Assembly: GCF_016680995.1 (NCBI RefSeq)
Contig: NZ_JAEQMG010000117.1
Span: 1-64,000, forward strand
DNA from: Ruminococcus difficilis
Lineage (GTDB): Bacteria; Bacillota_A; Clostridia; Oscillospirales; Acutalibacteraceae
Direction: 5' to 3'
Length of the DNA: 64,000 nt
In this document: positions 9,295 to 17,212 of the stretch, piece by piece
Numbering within the stretch: position 1 is the first letter of the stretch
Layout of the letters: the number at the start of each line of letters is the position of its first letter
Made by a program: the position numbers and the translations under genes
The notes under the pieces: generated by a model
What the model was told of the DNA's origin: nothing
Databases searched by the model: none
Seen by the model: only the letters and a program-made list of their open reading frames with translations

Positions 9295-9331
9295 AAAAAA
9301 CACGTGGGTCAATGACTCACGTGTTTTTTAT
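9295..9331. terminator. Terminator after the dockerin gene, duplicated at 9705
   Basis: The hairpin AAAAAACACGTG / CACGTGTTTTTT with a small loop lies 15 bp after the stop. The 32 bases 9300-9331 recur exactly at 9705-9736. In both positions the hairpin is near-symmetric, with A and T runs on either side, so it suits convergent genes. Confidence 0.8.
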
Positions 9332-9704
9332 CGAAAAAGTTTTTGTCTATATAGAGTAAGCCGTTCCGAGGTTCCCTTTGGTAAAGGGGTCGCGTGCGAC
9401 GCGCTGTCACTAAAAAGGCTCCCTTTTGTAAAGGAGATTCCCCTGCTAGGGGAAATGTCCGCAACGCGGACAAAAGGGTCTGCTGTCTCCGCTAGGAGGG
9501 CTCAAACCGATAAAAAACTGAGGGATTGTACGAAACTGTATGAGCGGAGCGAGTATCTCAATGATATTACCTAGATGATATCGCATAGTATCATAATAGA
9601 GTATCTCCCTTCGGTCGGTCAATTGATGCAATCCCTCCGAGCTCGCAAGCGAGCCCACCTCCCTTTACCAAAGGGAGGCTTCGTTATAGGCTCTTCAAAA
9701 TATT
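9332..9704. repeat. Intergenic repeat block of the CTCCCTTT-GGTAAAGGGAG type
   Basis: About 370 bases without a convincing gene, lying between two exact 32-base direct repeats. It holds several inverted copies of a motif resembling GGTTCCCTTTGGTAAAGG (near 9370) and CCTCCCTTTACCAAAGGG (near 9658), plus small hairpins such as GTCCGCAACGCGGAC and GAGCTCGCAAGCGAGC. Related shorter copies occur at 41003-41092 and 54748-54815. Confidence 0.65.
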
Positions 9705-9736
9705 ACACGTGGGTCAATGACTCACGTGTTTTTTAT
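9705..9736. terminator. Second exact copy of the 32-base terminator
   Basis: Identical to 9300-9331. It lies 14 bp past the stop of the minus-strand YdcF-like gene and probably ends its transcript. Together the two copies suggest one bidirectional terminator was duplicated when the repeat block came in. Confidence 0.75.
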
Positions 9737-9749
9737 ATTCCATTTATGT

Positions 9750-10784
9750 TCAGTGCGCAAAGCACATGACGATCAGCGGGATCATGCACAGCACCCAGCC
9801 GATGATGAAGGTGATCAGATGCTTTTTCTCGGAGTGGACGGCGATGAACTCGCGGATCAGGGCACTCGGCCAGTAATAGAACGCCACATGACTGCCGACG
9901 CCGGTGCACTTCATCTTGTTTTTGCGGCAGTAGCGCAGCGCGCGGTATACGTGGTAGTTGCTGGTGACGAGGACGGTGTATTTACTGCCCTCGCGTGAGT
10001 CGATAATTCTTTTGGAGAACTTTAGATTCTCAAAGGTGGTCAAAGACTGATCCTCCTTGATGATCTGCTCGGGCGGGATCCCTTTGTCGATCAGATAGCG
10101 CGCCATCGCCTCGGCTTCGGAGATCGTCTCATCCGAGCCCTTGCCGCCGGAGGGGATCATGATCGGCGGGGTCGGATCCTTGTGATAGACCTCGATCGCC
10201 TTATCCAGCCGGTCGGAGAGGAGCTTGGAGACGCGGTCGCCGTCGAGCAGTCCCGCGCCGTGGATGATCACATAGTCAAAATCACGCTTGCGTGGAATGA
10301 TCATGAGAAAAACGCAGTAGAGCATGAACACCACAAAGCACATCGAGATATAGATGACCGTTACGCTCATAAAGATACTGATGTGACTGATGTTGCGCAG
10401 ATAGCTTTCTGTGACCCATTCTCTGCCGACGAGTATCGGTATCATCACCGCGACCAGTGTCGCGATCTCGCCGACGGCGATGATGATCCCGAAGAACAGC
10501 GACAACAGGTTCGCCATACTTCGCCCTTCACGCCGGAGCATCACCACACCGTTGCAGATCAAAAAGATCGGTACGATCAGGAGGGTTACGATGACGATGT
10601 TGAACAATATGACCAGCACGGTTTTTTGATGCTCGCCCGCCAAAAACGTCATTGCGATGATCGAGCTTGCCAGCGAGAGAAATAAAAAATAACAGTTGCG
10701 GTATCTGCTTCTGTCAATGAGGAATGAAATGACCAGCAGGACCCAGAAAAAGATCGCTGCGGAATATACGAGGATTCTAACCAT
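9750..10784 (-). CDS. YdcF-like membrane protein with a DUF218 domain
   Basis: 344 residues. The N-terminal half has about five hydrophobic segments, and the C-terminal half is a DUF218/YdcF domain: DYVIIHGAGLLDG, a PSGGKGSDE loop, EAEAMARYL, ENLKFSKRII and VTSNYHVYRA. A last membrane segment closes the protein. The E. coli relatives of this fold (ElyC, SanA, YdcF) are linked to envelope integrity; the reaction is not established. Start 10784 with AGAAAGG upstream. It lies downstream of the YoaK-like gene on the same strand but with an 88 bp gap, so co-transcription is uncertain. Confidence 0.85.
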   Translation of the reverse strand: MVRILVYSAAIFFWVLLVISFLIDRSRYRNCYFLFLSLASSIIAMTFLAGEHQKTVLVILFNIVIVTLLIVPIFLICNGVVMLRREGRSMANLLSLFFGIIIAVGEIATLVAVMIPILVGREWVTESYLRNISHISIFMSVTVIYISMCFVVFMLYCVFLMIIPRKRDFDYVIIHGAGLLDGDRVSKLLSDRLDKAIEVYHKDPTPPIMIPSGGKGSDETISEAEAMARYLIDKGIPPEQIIKEDQSLTTFENLKFSKRIIDSREGSKYTVLVTSNYHVYRALRYCRKNKMKCTGVGSHVAFYYWPSALIREFIAVHSEKKHLITFIIGWVLCMIPLIVMCFAH

Positions 10785-10850
10785 AATGAACCTTTCTGTG
10801 ACGGTCGGCGATTGATGCGATCAACTCGACCGGTTGTATGATACGATAAC

Positions 10851-10873
10851 GGCACGATGTTTTTTTGCGTGCC
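10851..10873 (-). terminator. Small hairpin after the YoaK-like gene
   Basis: GGCACG (10851-10856) pairs with CGTGCC (10868-10873) around a T-rich loop, right at the end of the YoaK-like gene. It may be a weak terminator; the stem is only six pairs. Confidence 0.35.
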
Positions 10874-11535
10874 TATCGGCTTTCCTTTGCCATCATGATG
10901 ACGACGATCAACAGAAGGATCGTCGAGATCCAGATGGTTTTGATCCCGATCAGGGTCGACAGGACGCCGCCGATACCCGCTCCGATCGCAAAGATCAGAA
11001 TAATGCCGAAGAAGTGGAGCGCCTTATATAATAATGGCTTGTCGCGTGTGCGCAGATATTTTGACAGGCTCTCTGTTCCGCTGCGCAGATTACCGATGCA
11101 CATCGTGCTCGCGTAGCCGTAGCCGTGTACGGTGCGGAATGTCTGTACCTGCATCGCGCACGAGAACGACACAAGGATATTGGCGAGCATGTTTAGTTCC
11201 CGCGGTAGGAATCCCACGATGCCCAGCAGCAGGATCTCAATGATCAGGACGATCTGTCGCCAGTGCACCCCTTGATTGCTTTTGAACCGCGCTTCGATCT
11301 GCTCGGTGATGAAAATGCCCGACGCGAAGGAGAGCAGGGGGAGCATATAGTGGATACCGCTCTGCCAGTTTCCCGTCAAAAAGCTTTGGCTCATCAGGAC
11401 AACGTTGCCTGTTTGCGCGTTGGCGAACACATTGTCGCGTATGTTGTAGGTGTAAGCGTCCTGTAAGCCGCCTGAAAAGGACAGGATCGCGCTGAGCAGG
11501 AAGCTCTCTGATGTTTGTGTTGTTGTATTCTTCAT
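10873..11535 (-). CDS. YoaK family (DUF1275) membrane protein
   Basis: 220 residues with about six membrane segments. DUF1275 hallmarks are visible: an SGGLQDAYTY start, NAQTGNVVLMS, and the VQTFRTVHGYGYASTMCIGNLRS region. The function of the family is unknown. It starts three bases after the stop of the DUF4160-like gene, and its likely ribosome site (GAAAG) lies inside that gene's end, so the two are probably translated from one message. Confidence 0.85.
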   Translation of the reverse strand: MKNTTTQTSESFLLSAILSFSGGLQDAYTYNIRDNVFANAQTGNVVLMSQSFLTGNWQSGIHYMLPLLSFASGIFITEQIEARFKSNQGVHWRQIVLIIEILLLGIVGFLPRELNMLANILVSFSCAMQVQTFRTVHGYGYASTMCIGNLRSGTESLSKYLRTRDKPLLYKALHFFGIILIFAIGAGIGGVLSTLIGIKTIWISTILLLIVVIMMAKESR

Positions 11536-11538
11536 GGG

Positions 11539-11826
11539 TCAGTCTTTCAGTATGAGTCTTAACGACTTGATAGGATCAAGCGGATATTCATCGTGTCCGC
11601 ATTTCTGATGATTCTTTTCTATTTCCTTTCTATGCTTAGCGATCCAACGCTTCAGTAGTTTGATTTTCGCATCCGGAAATCGACTGCTCCGACTTCTGAT
11701 TTCTCCGCCATAGTCGATAACAGCTTCTTCTTCGCCGTATAAGGCATGAATCGATGGGATACACAGCATATAATCCATATCGATCGTCATTCCGGAAAAC
11801 TTTGAAATCACCTGTTTCCTTCCCAT
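11539..11826 (-). CDS. Small DUF4160-like protein
   Basis: 95 residues. The stretch IHALYGEEEAVIDYGGEI followed by FPDAKIKLLKRWIAKHRKEI resembles the conserved core and C-terminal helix of DUF4160 proteins, which often sit beside DUF2442 proteins in toxin-antitoxin-like pairs. No such partner is seen here. A strong AAGGAGG precedes the ATG at 11826. It lies directly upstream of the YoaK-like gene. Family assignment is by resemblance only. Confidence 0.6.
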   Translation of the reverse strand: MGRKQVISKFSGMTIDMDYMLCIPSIHALYGEEEAVIDYGGEIRSRSSRFPDAKIKLLKRWIAKHRKEIEKNHQKCGHDEYPLDPIKSLRLILKD

Positions 11827-11889
11827 GACGGTACCTCCTTTTTTAAACTGCGGTTTGTCGATCCGATAAAAGTGTTTTGATCAGATCAA

Positions 11890-13029
11890 TCAACCTCGTG
11901 TGAGTTTCACGATCGACTCACAATGATTGGTGTGAGGGAACATGTCGAACGGATAGCAGACCCTTGATTTGTAGCCGAGTCTGCCGAGGATCCGCAGATC
12001 GCGCGCCTGTGTCTCGGGATTGCAGGAGATGTAGACGATCCTGTCAGGGGAGAGCCTCGCCAGTGAGTTGAGGAAGGAGGAGGTACAGCCCGCGCGCGGA
12101 GGGTCGATGAAGGCGACGTCGACGCGAGCGTCTTTTTCTGTTAATCTCCTTACGTATTCCTTACTATCAGCGGCAGTGAAGCGGATATTTTCGACGCCGT
12201 TGAGTTTCGCGTTGCGCTTCGCGTCGGCGATCGCGGCGGGATTCAGCTCGACCGCGTGGACGAATTTTGCTCTGCGGGAGGCGATGATGCCGATGGTGCC
12301 GATGCCGCAGTAAGCGTCCAGCACGACCTCGCTGCCCGACAGCCCGGCAAGCTCCAGCGCCTTTTGATAGAGCTGCTCCGTCTGGTCATGGTTGATCTGA
12401 TAGAACGAGGTGGGGGAGAGGATGAATTTTTCTCCGCACAGGACGTCCGTGATCCTGCCGTCACCGAACAGGATCTCACTCTGCTTGCCGGTGAAGAGCT
12501 TGGCGCGGTCACGGTTGACCGCGATCACGGCGGTGGTGAGCATCGGGCACGCCTTTTGCAGGGCGGTGGTGAAGGTGCGCTTGGCGGGGAAGATCCTGTC
12601 CGCGCCGTTGATGACCGCCATCACCTCGCCTGTCGCCGCGGCCTCACGGATGACCACGCTTTTGAGCCAGCCTCTTTCGGTGTAGGGGTCATACGGCATG
12701 ACCTTGAAGCTGTAAAAGAGCTTTGCGAGCGCCGCGGTGATCGTGTTAGCCGTATCCGTGCAGATGGCGCACTGATCCGCCGCCATCACACTGTGCGTGG
12801 CGGATTTGTACAGACCGCTTATGACGCGCTTGCCCTCGCGCTTATAGACGAACTGCGCCTTGTTGCGATAGCCCGTGATCTTGGGTGAGGGCGAGATCTT
12901 TTTGACGGCGCACAGCTTGCCCGGATATTTGCGGCAGATATTCTCTTTATGTCGGAGCTGTTCCTCATAGTTGAGATTACACAACTGACAGGAATTGCAT
13001 TTTTTCGCGTATCGACAAAAATCATTCAT
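11890..13029 (-). CDS. RlmD/RumA-type RNA (uracil-5-)methyltransferase
   Basis: 379 residues, similar to the 23S rRNA m5U methyltransferases (RlmD/RlmCD). An N-terminal cysteine cluster (CRYAKKCNSCQLC) is of the kind that binds a 4Fe-4S centre. The AdoMet site is LDAYCGIGTIGI, the aspartate motif FIDPPRAGC, and the catalytic cysteine lies in YISCNPETQARDL. There is no TRAM domain in front. The start is placed at ATG 13029, where homology begins. No ribosome site precedes it, and a promoter ends only six bases upstream, so the mRNA seems to start at the AUG itself. A longer frame upstream has no family similarity. Confidence 0.88.
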   Translation of the reverse strand: MNDFCRYAKKCNSCQLCNLNYEEQLRHKENICRKYPGKLCAVKKISPSPKITGYRNKAQFVYKREGKRVISGLYKSATHSVMAADQCAICTDTANTITAALAKLFYSFKVMPYDPYTERGWLKSVVIREAAATGEVMAVINGADRIFPAKRTFTTALQKACPMLTTAVIAVNRDRAKLFTGKQSEILFGDGRITDVLCGEKFILSPTSFYQINHDQTEQLYQKALELAGLSGSEVVLDAYCGIGTIGIIASRRAKFVHAVELNPAAIADAKRNAKLNGVENIRFTAADSKEYVRRLTEKDARVDVAFIDPPRAGCTSSFLNSLARLSPDRIVYISCNPETQARDLRILGRLGYKSRVCYPFDMFPHTNHCESIVKLTRG

Positions 13030-13035
13030 ATTGTA

Positions 13036-13064
13036 ATTGTAGCATGGCGCGGCGTTTTTTTCAA
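13036..13064 (-). promoter_or_regulatory. Promoter of the methyltransferase, predicting a leaderless mRNA
   Basis: On the minus strand TTGAAA (13059-13064), a 17-base spacer and TACAAT (13036-13041). Transcription should begin about seven bases after the -10 box, which is the A of the ATG at 13029. Confidence 0.6.
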
Positions 13065-13101
13065 TCTTTTGCGGTGATATTCGCGATAAATAAACTGTAA
13101 C

Positions 13102-13130
13102 TTGATAAATCGTGAATAATCGTGTATAAT
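13102..13130 (+). promoter_or_regulatory. Promoter of the L,D-transpeptidase, predicting a leaderless mRNA
   Basis: TTGATA (13102-13107), a 17-base spacer and TATAAT (13125-13130). The ATG at 13138 begins eight bases after the -10 box, at the expected transcription start, and no ribosome site is present. It is back-to-back with the methyltransferase promoter. Confidence 0.65.
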
Positions 13131-13137
13131 CAGGGTT

Positions 13138-14373
13138 ATGAGACCGATAAAAGTAATGAGATACGGTAGCAAATACCGTTACGATCAATCCCGGAGCAAT
13201 CCGGCTAAGAAGATACTGATCATTGTCGGCGTCATTGTGATCATCGCATTGACGGTGATGGTTGTCCTGCGCTTTGTGAACCTCAGTAAAAAGGCAGTGG
13301 ATAACGGAGCGCTGAATATGCAGATGAGCGCGGACAAGGTGACGACGATGGATGTCAAGACCGGCGATGTCTGTATCCTGAGTATGCCTTCTGCCATCAA
13401 CATGAAGGAGGTCGAGTTTACATCAACTGATCCCGACGTTGTTCGTGTAGACGCTGCCGGACACACCGACGCGCTTGCTGTCGGTAAGGCGACTGTCACC
13501 GCGACCGCACGTAATTTCACGGCAGAATGTCAGTTCACCGTCACCCAGAACACCGAGCCGGAGCGTCCGGATGAGGTGACCACCGCGCTCAAGGCGAATC
13601 AGGATGTGCTCGCGCAGAATCAGGCGAGCGGTATGCGTGATATCTACAGCATCACCGTCAACCGCCGCACCAATACCGTCACCGTGTATACCAAGGATCA
13701 GGACGGTCAGTACACCGTGCCTGTCCGCGCGATGATCTGCTCCTGCGGCAAGGGCGGCGAGTTCACCACCATCACCGGCGACTTCTCCATCTATTTCCAA
13801 GAGCCGTGGCATCCGCTCTATGACGAGGTGTACGGTATGTTCGTTTCGGGCTTCAAGGATGACTTTTTGTTCCACAGCATCCCCTATGAGAACACCACTC
13901 ACGATTCGCTCGAGACGGCGGAGTTCAACAAGCTCGGCGAGCCAGCCTCTCAGGGCTGTGTCCGCATGATGGTGTCCGACGTCTATTGGATCATGCGCAA
14001 CTGTGAGCTCAATACGCCCGTTCACGTGATCGACGCCGATACAAAGGCGGATCCGCTCGGCAGACCCAACGCCCCGAAGCTGCCTGTCGGCGCGACATGG
14101 GATCCCACCGACGATACGGAGGGAAATCCCTTCCGCGGCAAAATGCCGACCCTCGAGGGCGCGGATGATCTGACGCTGAAGAAGGGCGGACATTTCAACG
14201 AGCTGGACGGCGTCACCGCCGCCGATATCTGCGGCAATGATATCTCCGACCGCGTCAAGGTCGCCGGCAAGGTCATTCCCGAGAAGCCCGGCGTCTATTA
14301 TCTGACCTATTCGATCACTGATGACTTCAACCTCAAAACGCGCGTCACGCGCACGGTGACCGTCACCGGATAA
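13138..14373 (+). CDS. Membrane-anchored L,D-transpeptidase (YkuD) with Ig-like domains
   Basis: 411 residues: one N-terminal membrane segment (about 24-46), a BIG2-like module (about 60-140, EFTSTDPDVVRVD) and a YkuD catalytic domain (about 165-300) with the His motif FLFHSIPY and the active-site motif SQGCVRM. A C-terminal beta module follows. YkuD enzymes form 3-3 peptidoglycan crosslinks that resist beta-lactams. ATG 13138 is the first codon of the frame after the promoter; a second Met at 13156 is possible but also lacks a ribosome site. A single gene with its own terminator, divergent from the methyltransferase. Confidence 0.9.
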   Translation: MRPIKVMRYGSKYRYDQSRSNPAKKILIIVGVIVIIALTVMVVLRFVNLSKKAVDNGALNMQMSADKVTTMDVKTGDVCILSMPSAINMKEVEFTSTDPDVVRVDAAGHTDALAVGKATVTATARNFTAECQFTVTQNTEPERPDEVTTALKANQDVLAQNQASGMRDIYSITVNRRTNTVTVYTKDQDGQYTVPVRAMICSCGKGGEFTTITGDFSIYFQEPWHPLYDEVYGMFVSGFKDDFLFHSIPYENTTHDSLETAEFNKLGEPASQGCVRMMVSDVYWIMRNCELNTPVHVIDADTKADPLGRPNAPKLPVGATWDPTDDTEGNPFRGKMPTLEGADDLTLKKGGHFNELDGVTAADICGNDISDRVKVAGKVIPEKPGVYYLTYSITDDFNLKTRVTRTVTVTG

Positions 14374-14380
14374 ATACAAC

Positions 14381-14407
14381 AGCCCCTCTTTATGAGGGGC
14401 TTTCCTT
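14381..14407 (+). terminator. Terminator after the L,D-transpeptidase gene
   Basis: AGCCCCTC (14381-14388) pairs with GAGGGGCT (14394-14401) around TTTAT, followed by TTCCTTTT. It begins eight bases after the stop codon. Confidence 0.85.
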
Positions 14408-14502
14408 TTGCGGAAGAACATATTCTGTGTGTTTTACTTCTGAGTGATATGTGTCACGGGGTAAAAACTTGGTATGCCCCCTCGTCAGCGGCGATCTCAA
14501 CC

Positions 14503-14535
14503 GAAAAAACAGCCCCCGTTTTCACGGAGGCTGTT
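14503..14535 (-). terminator. Terminator after the substrate-binding lipoprotein gene
   Basis: AACAGCC (14508-14514) pairs with GGCTGTT (14529-14535), with an inner CCG/CGG pair. On the minus strand it runs into a T6 tract. It lies 15 bp after the stop at 14551. Confidence 0.8.
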
Positions 14536-14550
14536 GCTGTTATCTGTGGG

Positions 14551-15618
14551 TTATCCGTCTACGCTGAAGTTGATCTCATCGCTGTCGTTTTGGCTGCTTG
14601 CCGCGGCGGGCGCCGCGTTGGTTGCGGCCGGAGCCTCGGTAGCGGCGGGAGCGTCTGCGGCAGCAGCTGCGGTCTCAGCTGTTGTCGCGGGCACGGAATA
14701 GTCGCGTGTCGCGCTGTCGGGCGTACCCTTGGTGGTCTTGTCGATGTAGTTGAGCATATCAAAGATCGCCTGCTCGGCGGATTTGCCGAAGCGGAAGAAG
14801 GCTTTTTTCGGGATCTGATAGGTGTGACCCTCAGAGAGTGCGTGGACATTGGCAAGGCTCGGATCGGCATTTAATATCGCCAGCACATTATCGTTGTCAT
14901 AGAAGATGAAATTGGGAGAACCGAGCTTAAGCTCGTCAAGGTTGATGGGCGGCGCGGTCTGGTTGGCAAATACGTTGCTGTTGCCGTTGTAGTTGAAGAA
15001 CTGGTACTCCAGCGTACCCTTGACAAAGGTACAGGGCTTGCCGTCTGCGTCCAGATAGATGTAGGCGACCGTCTGTACGACGTTGGAGGTGGCGGTGTTC
15101 ATGGTGCTGAGCATATCGAGCAGCTCATCATAGCCTTTTTCGCCCTTTTCTTTGCCGGTGGTCTTACCGCCTAAGGCAGTGCCGAGATCGGTATACAGAC
15201 TCTTGAGCGCGTCCGAGGTGGTGGGTACATCGAAGGTGATGACCTTGGCGCCGTTGGATTCGATCGCGCTCTTCGCGTCGGCGCTGAGTGTCTTATCCGC
15301 GATAACCAGATCGGTCTTAGCCGCCGCGATCGCCGCGGTATCGGGAGCGGCTCCCTTGCCCATCACGGGGACAACGTGCAGGAATTCCTGATCACATTCC
15401 TCCGAGCGTCCCGCCATCTTGATGTCATAGCCGATATAGGAGATGACGTCGGCGAAAACATCATTGAGCACCACGATGTTCTCGGGCTCTTTGTCGATGG
15501 TGACGTCGCCGATGGTGACAGGCCAGTCGTTGGAGGTTTTGGTATTACATCCGCCGAAGATCGCCGCGCATGAAAGGATCAGGCACAGGGATAATACGAT
15601 AGAAAGAATTCGTTTCAT
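14551..15618 (-). CDS. Orphan ABC-type substrate-binding lipoprotein (TroA/FhuD-like)
   Basis: 355 residues with a lipoprotein signal (CAAIFGGC, lipid on the Cys). The fold resembles the helical-backbone binding proteins for siderophores, haem or cobalamin: PENIVVLNDVFADVISYIGYD near the start, AAAKTDLVIADKTL, and a second lobe with LGSPNFIFYDN. The C-terminal tail (about 315-345) is alanine/threonine-rich and probably unstructured. Start at ATG 15618 with GAGGTG upstream; a longer frame adds 16 residues before the signal peptide. No permease or ATPase gene adjoins it, so its transporter must be encoded elsewhere or it has another role. Ligand unknown. Confidence 0.82.
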   Translation of the reverse strand: MKRILSIVLSLCLILSCAAIFGGCNTKTSNDWPVTIGDVTIDKEPENIVVLNDVFADVISYIGYDIKMAGRSEECDQEFLHVVPVMGKGAAPDTAAIAAAKTDLVIADKTLSADAKSAIESNGAKVITFDVPTTSDALKSLYTDLGTALGGKTTGKEKGEKGYDELLDMLSTMNTATSNVVQTVAYIYLDADGKPCTFVKGTLEYQFFNYNGNSNVFANQTAPPINLDELKLGSPNFIFYDNDNVLAILNADPSLANVHALSEGHTYQIPKKAFFRFGKSAEQAIFDMLNYIDKTTKGTPDSATRDYSVPATTAETAAAAADAPAATEAPAATNAAPAAASSQNDSDEINFSVDG

Positions 15619-15767
15619 TTGTGACACCTCATGGTTTCTGTTTTTGCCTTGTTTCGACAGAATCAAAGCAACTTATCTCTATTGTACTCAAATTGGATAA
15701 GATAGTCAAATAAAACTATGAAATACTACGAAAATTTAAATTTTATTAAAAAATTGTTAAAAAGTAC

Positions 15768-15796
15768 TTGCATTTTCAAATTGACGGTGCTATAAT
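15768..15796 (+). promoter_or_regulatory. Promoter of the 5S rRNA gene
   Basis: TTGCAT (15768-15773), a 17-base spacer and a perfect TATAAT (15791-15796), preceded by an A/T-rich stretch that could act as an UP element. Transcription would start near 15803. Confidence 0.8.
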
Positions 15797-15820
15797 AGCA
15801 ACTGTTCCGAAAAGAACATA

Positions 15821-15936
<116 letters not shown>

Positions 15937-15948
15937 ACATAAAAGCTT

Positions 15949-15973
15949 CCACCCAGTAGGGTGGTTGTTTTTT
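15949..15973 (+). terminator. Terminator of the 5S rRNA gene
   Basis: CCACCC (15949-15954), loop AGTA, GGGTGG (15959-15964), then a T-rich tail to 15973. It starts 12 bases after the 5S 3' end. Confidence 0.85.
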
Positions 15974-15989
15974 TATGTCAAAAAATATC

Positions 15990-16088
15990 ATTCAAATCGT
16001 CATTGCGAGGCTTTTATGCCGTGGCAATCTCAACCGATCAGAATTGTCATTGCGGAAAAAGACGCGCGCGTCCAATCTCAACCGAATA
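15990..16088. repeat. Dispersed 'CATTGCGAG...GGCAATCTCAACCG' repeat
   Basis: Two head-to-tail partial copies with CATTGCGAGG, GGCAATCTCAACCGAT, then CATTGCGGAAAAAG and CAATCTCAACCGA. Related sequence occurs at 19080-19135 and in tandem at 50551-50790. No gene is visible here. Confidence 0.6.
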
Positions 16089-16110
16089 AAGAAATATTAG
16101 CGGTGGGGGC

Positions 16111-16139
16111 TTGCTCCCGCCGCTTTTGCGCGCTATAAT
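16111..16139 (+). promoter_or_regulatory. Promoter of the sirtuin gene
   Basis: TTGCTC (16111-16116), a 17-base spacer and TATAAT (16134-16139), 27 bases upstream of the start at 16167. The -35 part lies in a small GC-rich hairpin (GCGGTGGGGGC ... GCTCCCGCCGC). Confidence 0.55.
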
Positions 16140-16166
16140 AGAGAAAAAGTGCACAGGAGGCGCCGT

Positions 16167-16880
16167 ATGACAGACATCGAAAAACTCAGAGAGATCATCC
16201 ATAACAGTCACCGCATCGTCTTTTTCGGGGGAGCGGGCGTATCGACCGAGAGCGGGATCCCCGATTTCCGTTCCGCTGACGGCTTGTATCATCAGCAGTA
16301 TGATTATCCGCCCGAGGAGATCCTCAGCCACACCTTCTTTGTGCGTAATCCGGAGGAGTTCTATCGCTTTTACCGCAATAAGATGCTGTGCCTGACAGCA
16401 AAGCCCAATAAGGCGCACCTCACGCTCGCCAAGTGGGAAAGAGAGGGCATCCTGCGTTCTGTCGTGACCCAGAATATCGACGGACTGCACCAGACGGCGG
16501 GCAGTCAGCGCGTACATGAGCTGCACGGCTCGGTGTTGCGCAATCACTGCATGAAATGCGGCAAGTTCTACGGCGTGGAGAAGATCGCCGAGAGCGAGGG
16601 CGTGCCGCAGTGCGAATGCGGCGGTATCATCAAGCCCGACGTCGTTTTGTATGAAGAAGCCTTGCCCGAGGACACGGTGATGCAGGCGGTCGAAGATATC
16701 CGCAGCGCGGACACGCTGATCGTAGCGGGCACCTCGCTGACGGTCTATCCGGCGGCATCCTATGTGCGTTGCTTCGGCGGCGATCACATGATTCTGATCA
16801 ACCGCGACGCGACCCCCTATGACCATATGGCAGACCTCGTGATCCACGATAAGGTGGGCGAGGTGCTGTCGCAGGTGTGA
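16167..16880 (+). CDS. cobB: Sir2 family NAD-dependent protein deacylase (CobB-like)
   Basis: 237 residues covering the whole sirtuin fold. It removes acyl groups from lysines using NAD. Seen: the NAD site GAGVSTESGIPDFRS near the start, TQNIDGLH, the active-site His in VHELHGSV, and a zinc site with CMKC and CEC pairs in the small domain; GTSLTVYPAA closes the NAD pocket. The start is ATG 16167, six bases after a perfect AGGAGG (16155-16160); six codons further upstream lie in that site. A single gene with its own promoter. Confidence 0.93.
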   Translation: MTDIEKLREIIHNSHRIVFFGGAGVSTESGIPDFRSADGLYHQQYDYPPEEILSHTFFVRNPEEFYRFYRNKMLCLTAKPNKAHLTLAKWEREGILRSVVTQNIDGLHQTAGSQRVHELHGSVLRNHCMKCGKFYGVEKIAESEGVPQCECGGIIKPDVVLYEEALPEDTVMQAVEDIRSADTLIVAGTSLTVYPAASYVRCFGGDHMILINRDATPYDHMADLVIHDKVGEVLSQV

Positions 16881-16954
16881 GGCTTACGGATATGCGTGTT
16901 TGATGTACCTTACGGTATAATTTGCTCCGCGTATAAATGACATTTTTATATGTA

Positions 16955-17160
16955 TCGGTACGTCAGCGTAGGGACGAGCATTGCTCGTCCGCATGGCAGG
17001 AACGTTTCTTTTCTATCCTGCGTTTTCGATAGCATATACGTTCGTCATTCTGCGGATGACCGATGGTCATCCCTACGGAAACAGACATTTGCTCTGCGTT
17101 TATCTGACTTCGATTGAATGTGTACCGGGAGGGTCAAGACCCTCTCCTACAAATAATATT
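16955..17160. repeat. Intergenic block of GTAGGG...hairpin...TCCGC units
   Basis: The 332-base gap after the sirtuin gene has no convincing gene. It carries three short palindromic units with shared flanks: GTAGGGACGAGC/GCTCGTCCGC (from 16970), GCGGATGACC/GGTCATCCCTAC (near 17054) and GGGAGGGTC/GACCCTCTCCTAC (near 17129). The hairpin arms differ while the outer GTAGGG/TCCGC-like flanks recur, with inverted orientation. A related unit is at 42396-42420. Confidence 0.55.
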
Positions 17161-17170
17161 ATAAGTAAGA

Positions 17171-17200
17171 CAGCGCCTCCTTGCGGAAGCGCTGTTTTTT
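17171..17200. terminator. Hairpin between the sirtuin block and the HtrA gene
   Basis: CAGCGC (17171-17176) pairs with GCGCTG (17189-17194), with inner TCC/GGA, followed on the plus strand by T6. It lies 13 bases beyond the HtrA stop on the minus strand and may serve both sides. Confidence 0.65.
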
Positions 17201-17212
17201 GTGTTTTAATGT

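Noticed and set aside
9446..9769. Short open frames in the repeat block after the dockerin gene
   Set aside because: They lie entirely in repeated hairpin sequence and have no similarity or ribosome sites.
16881..17212. A small structured RNA such as 6S or SRP RNA
   Set aside because: The palindromes are separate short repeat units and lack the conserved motifs of these RNAs.
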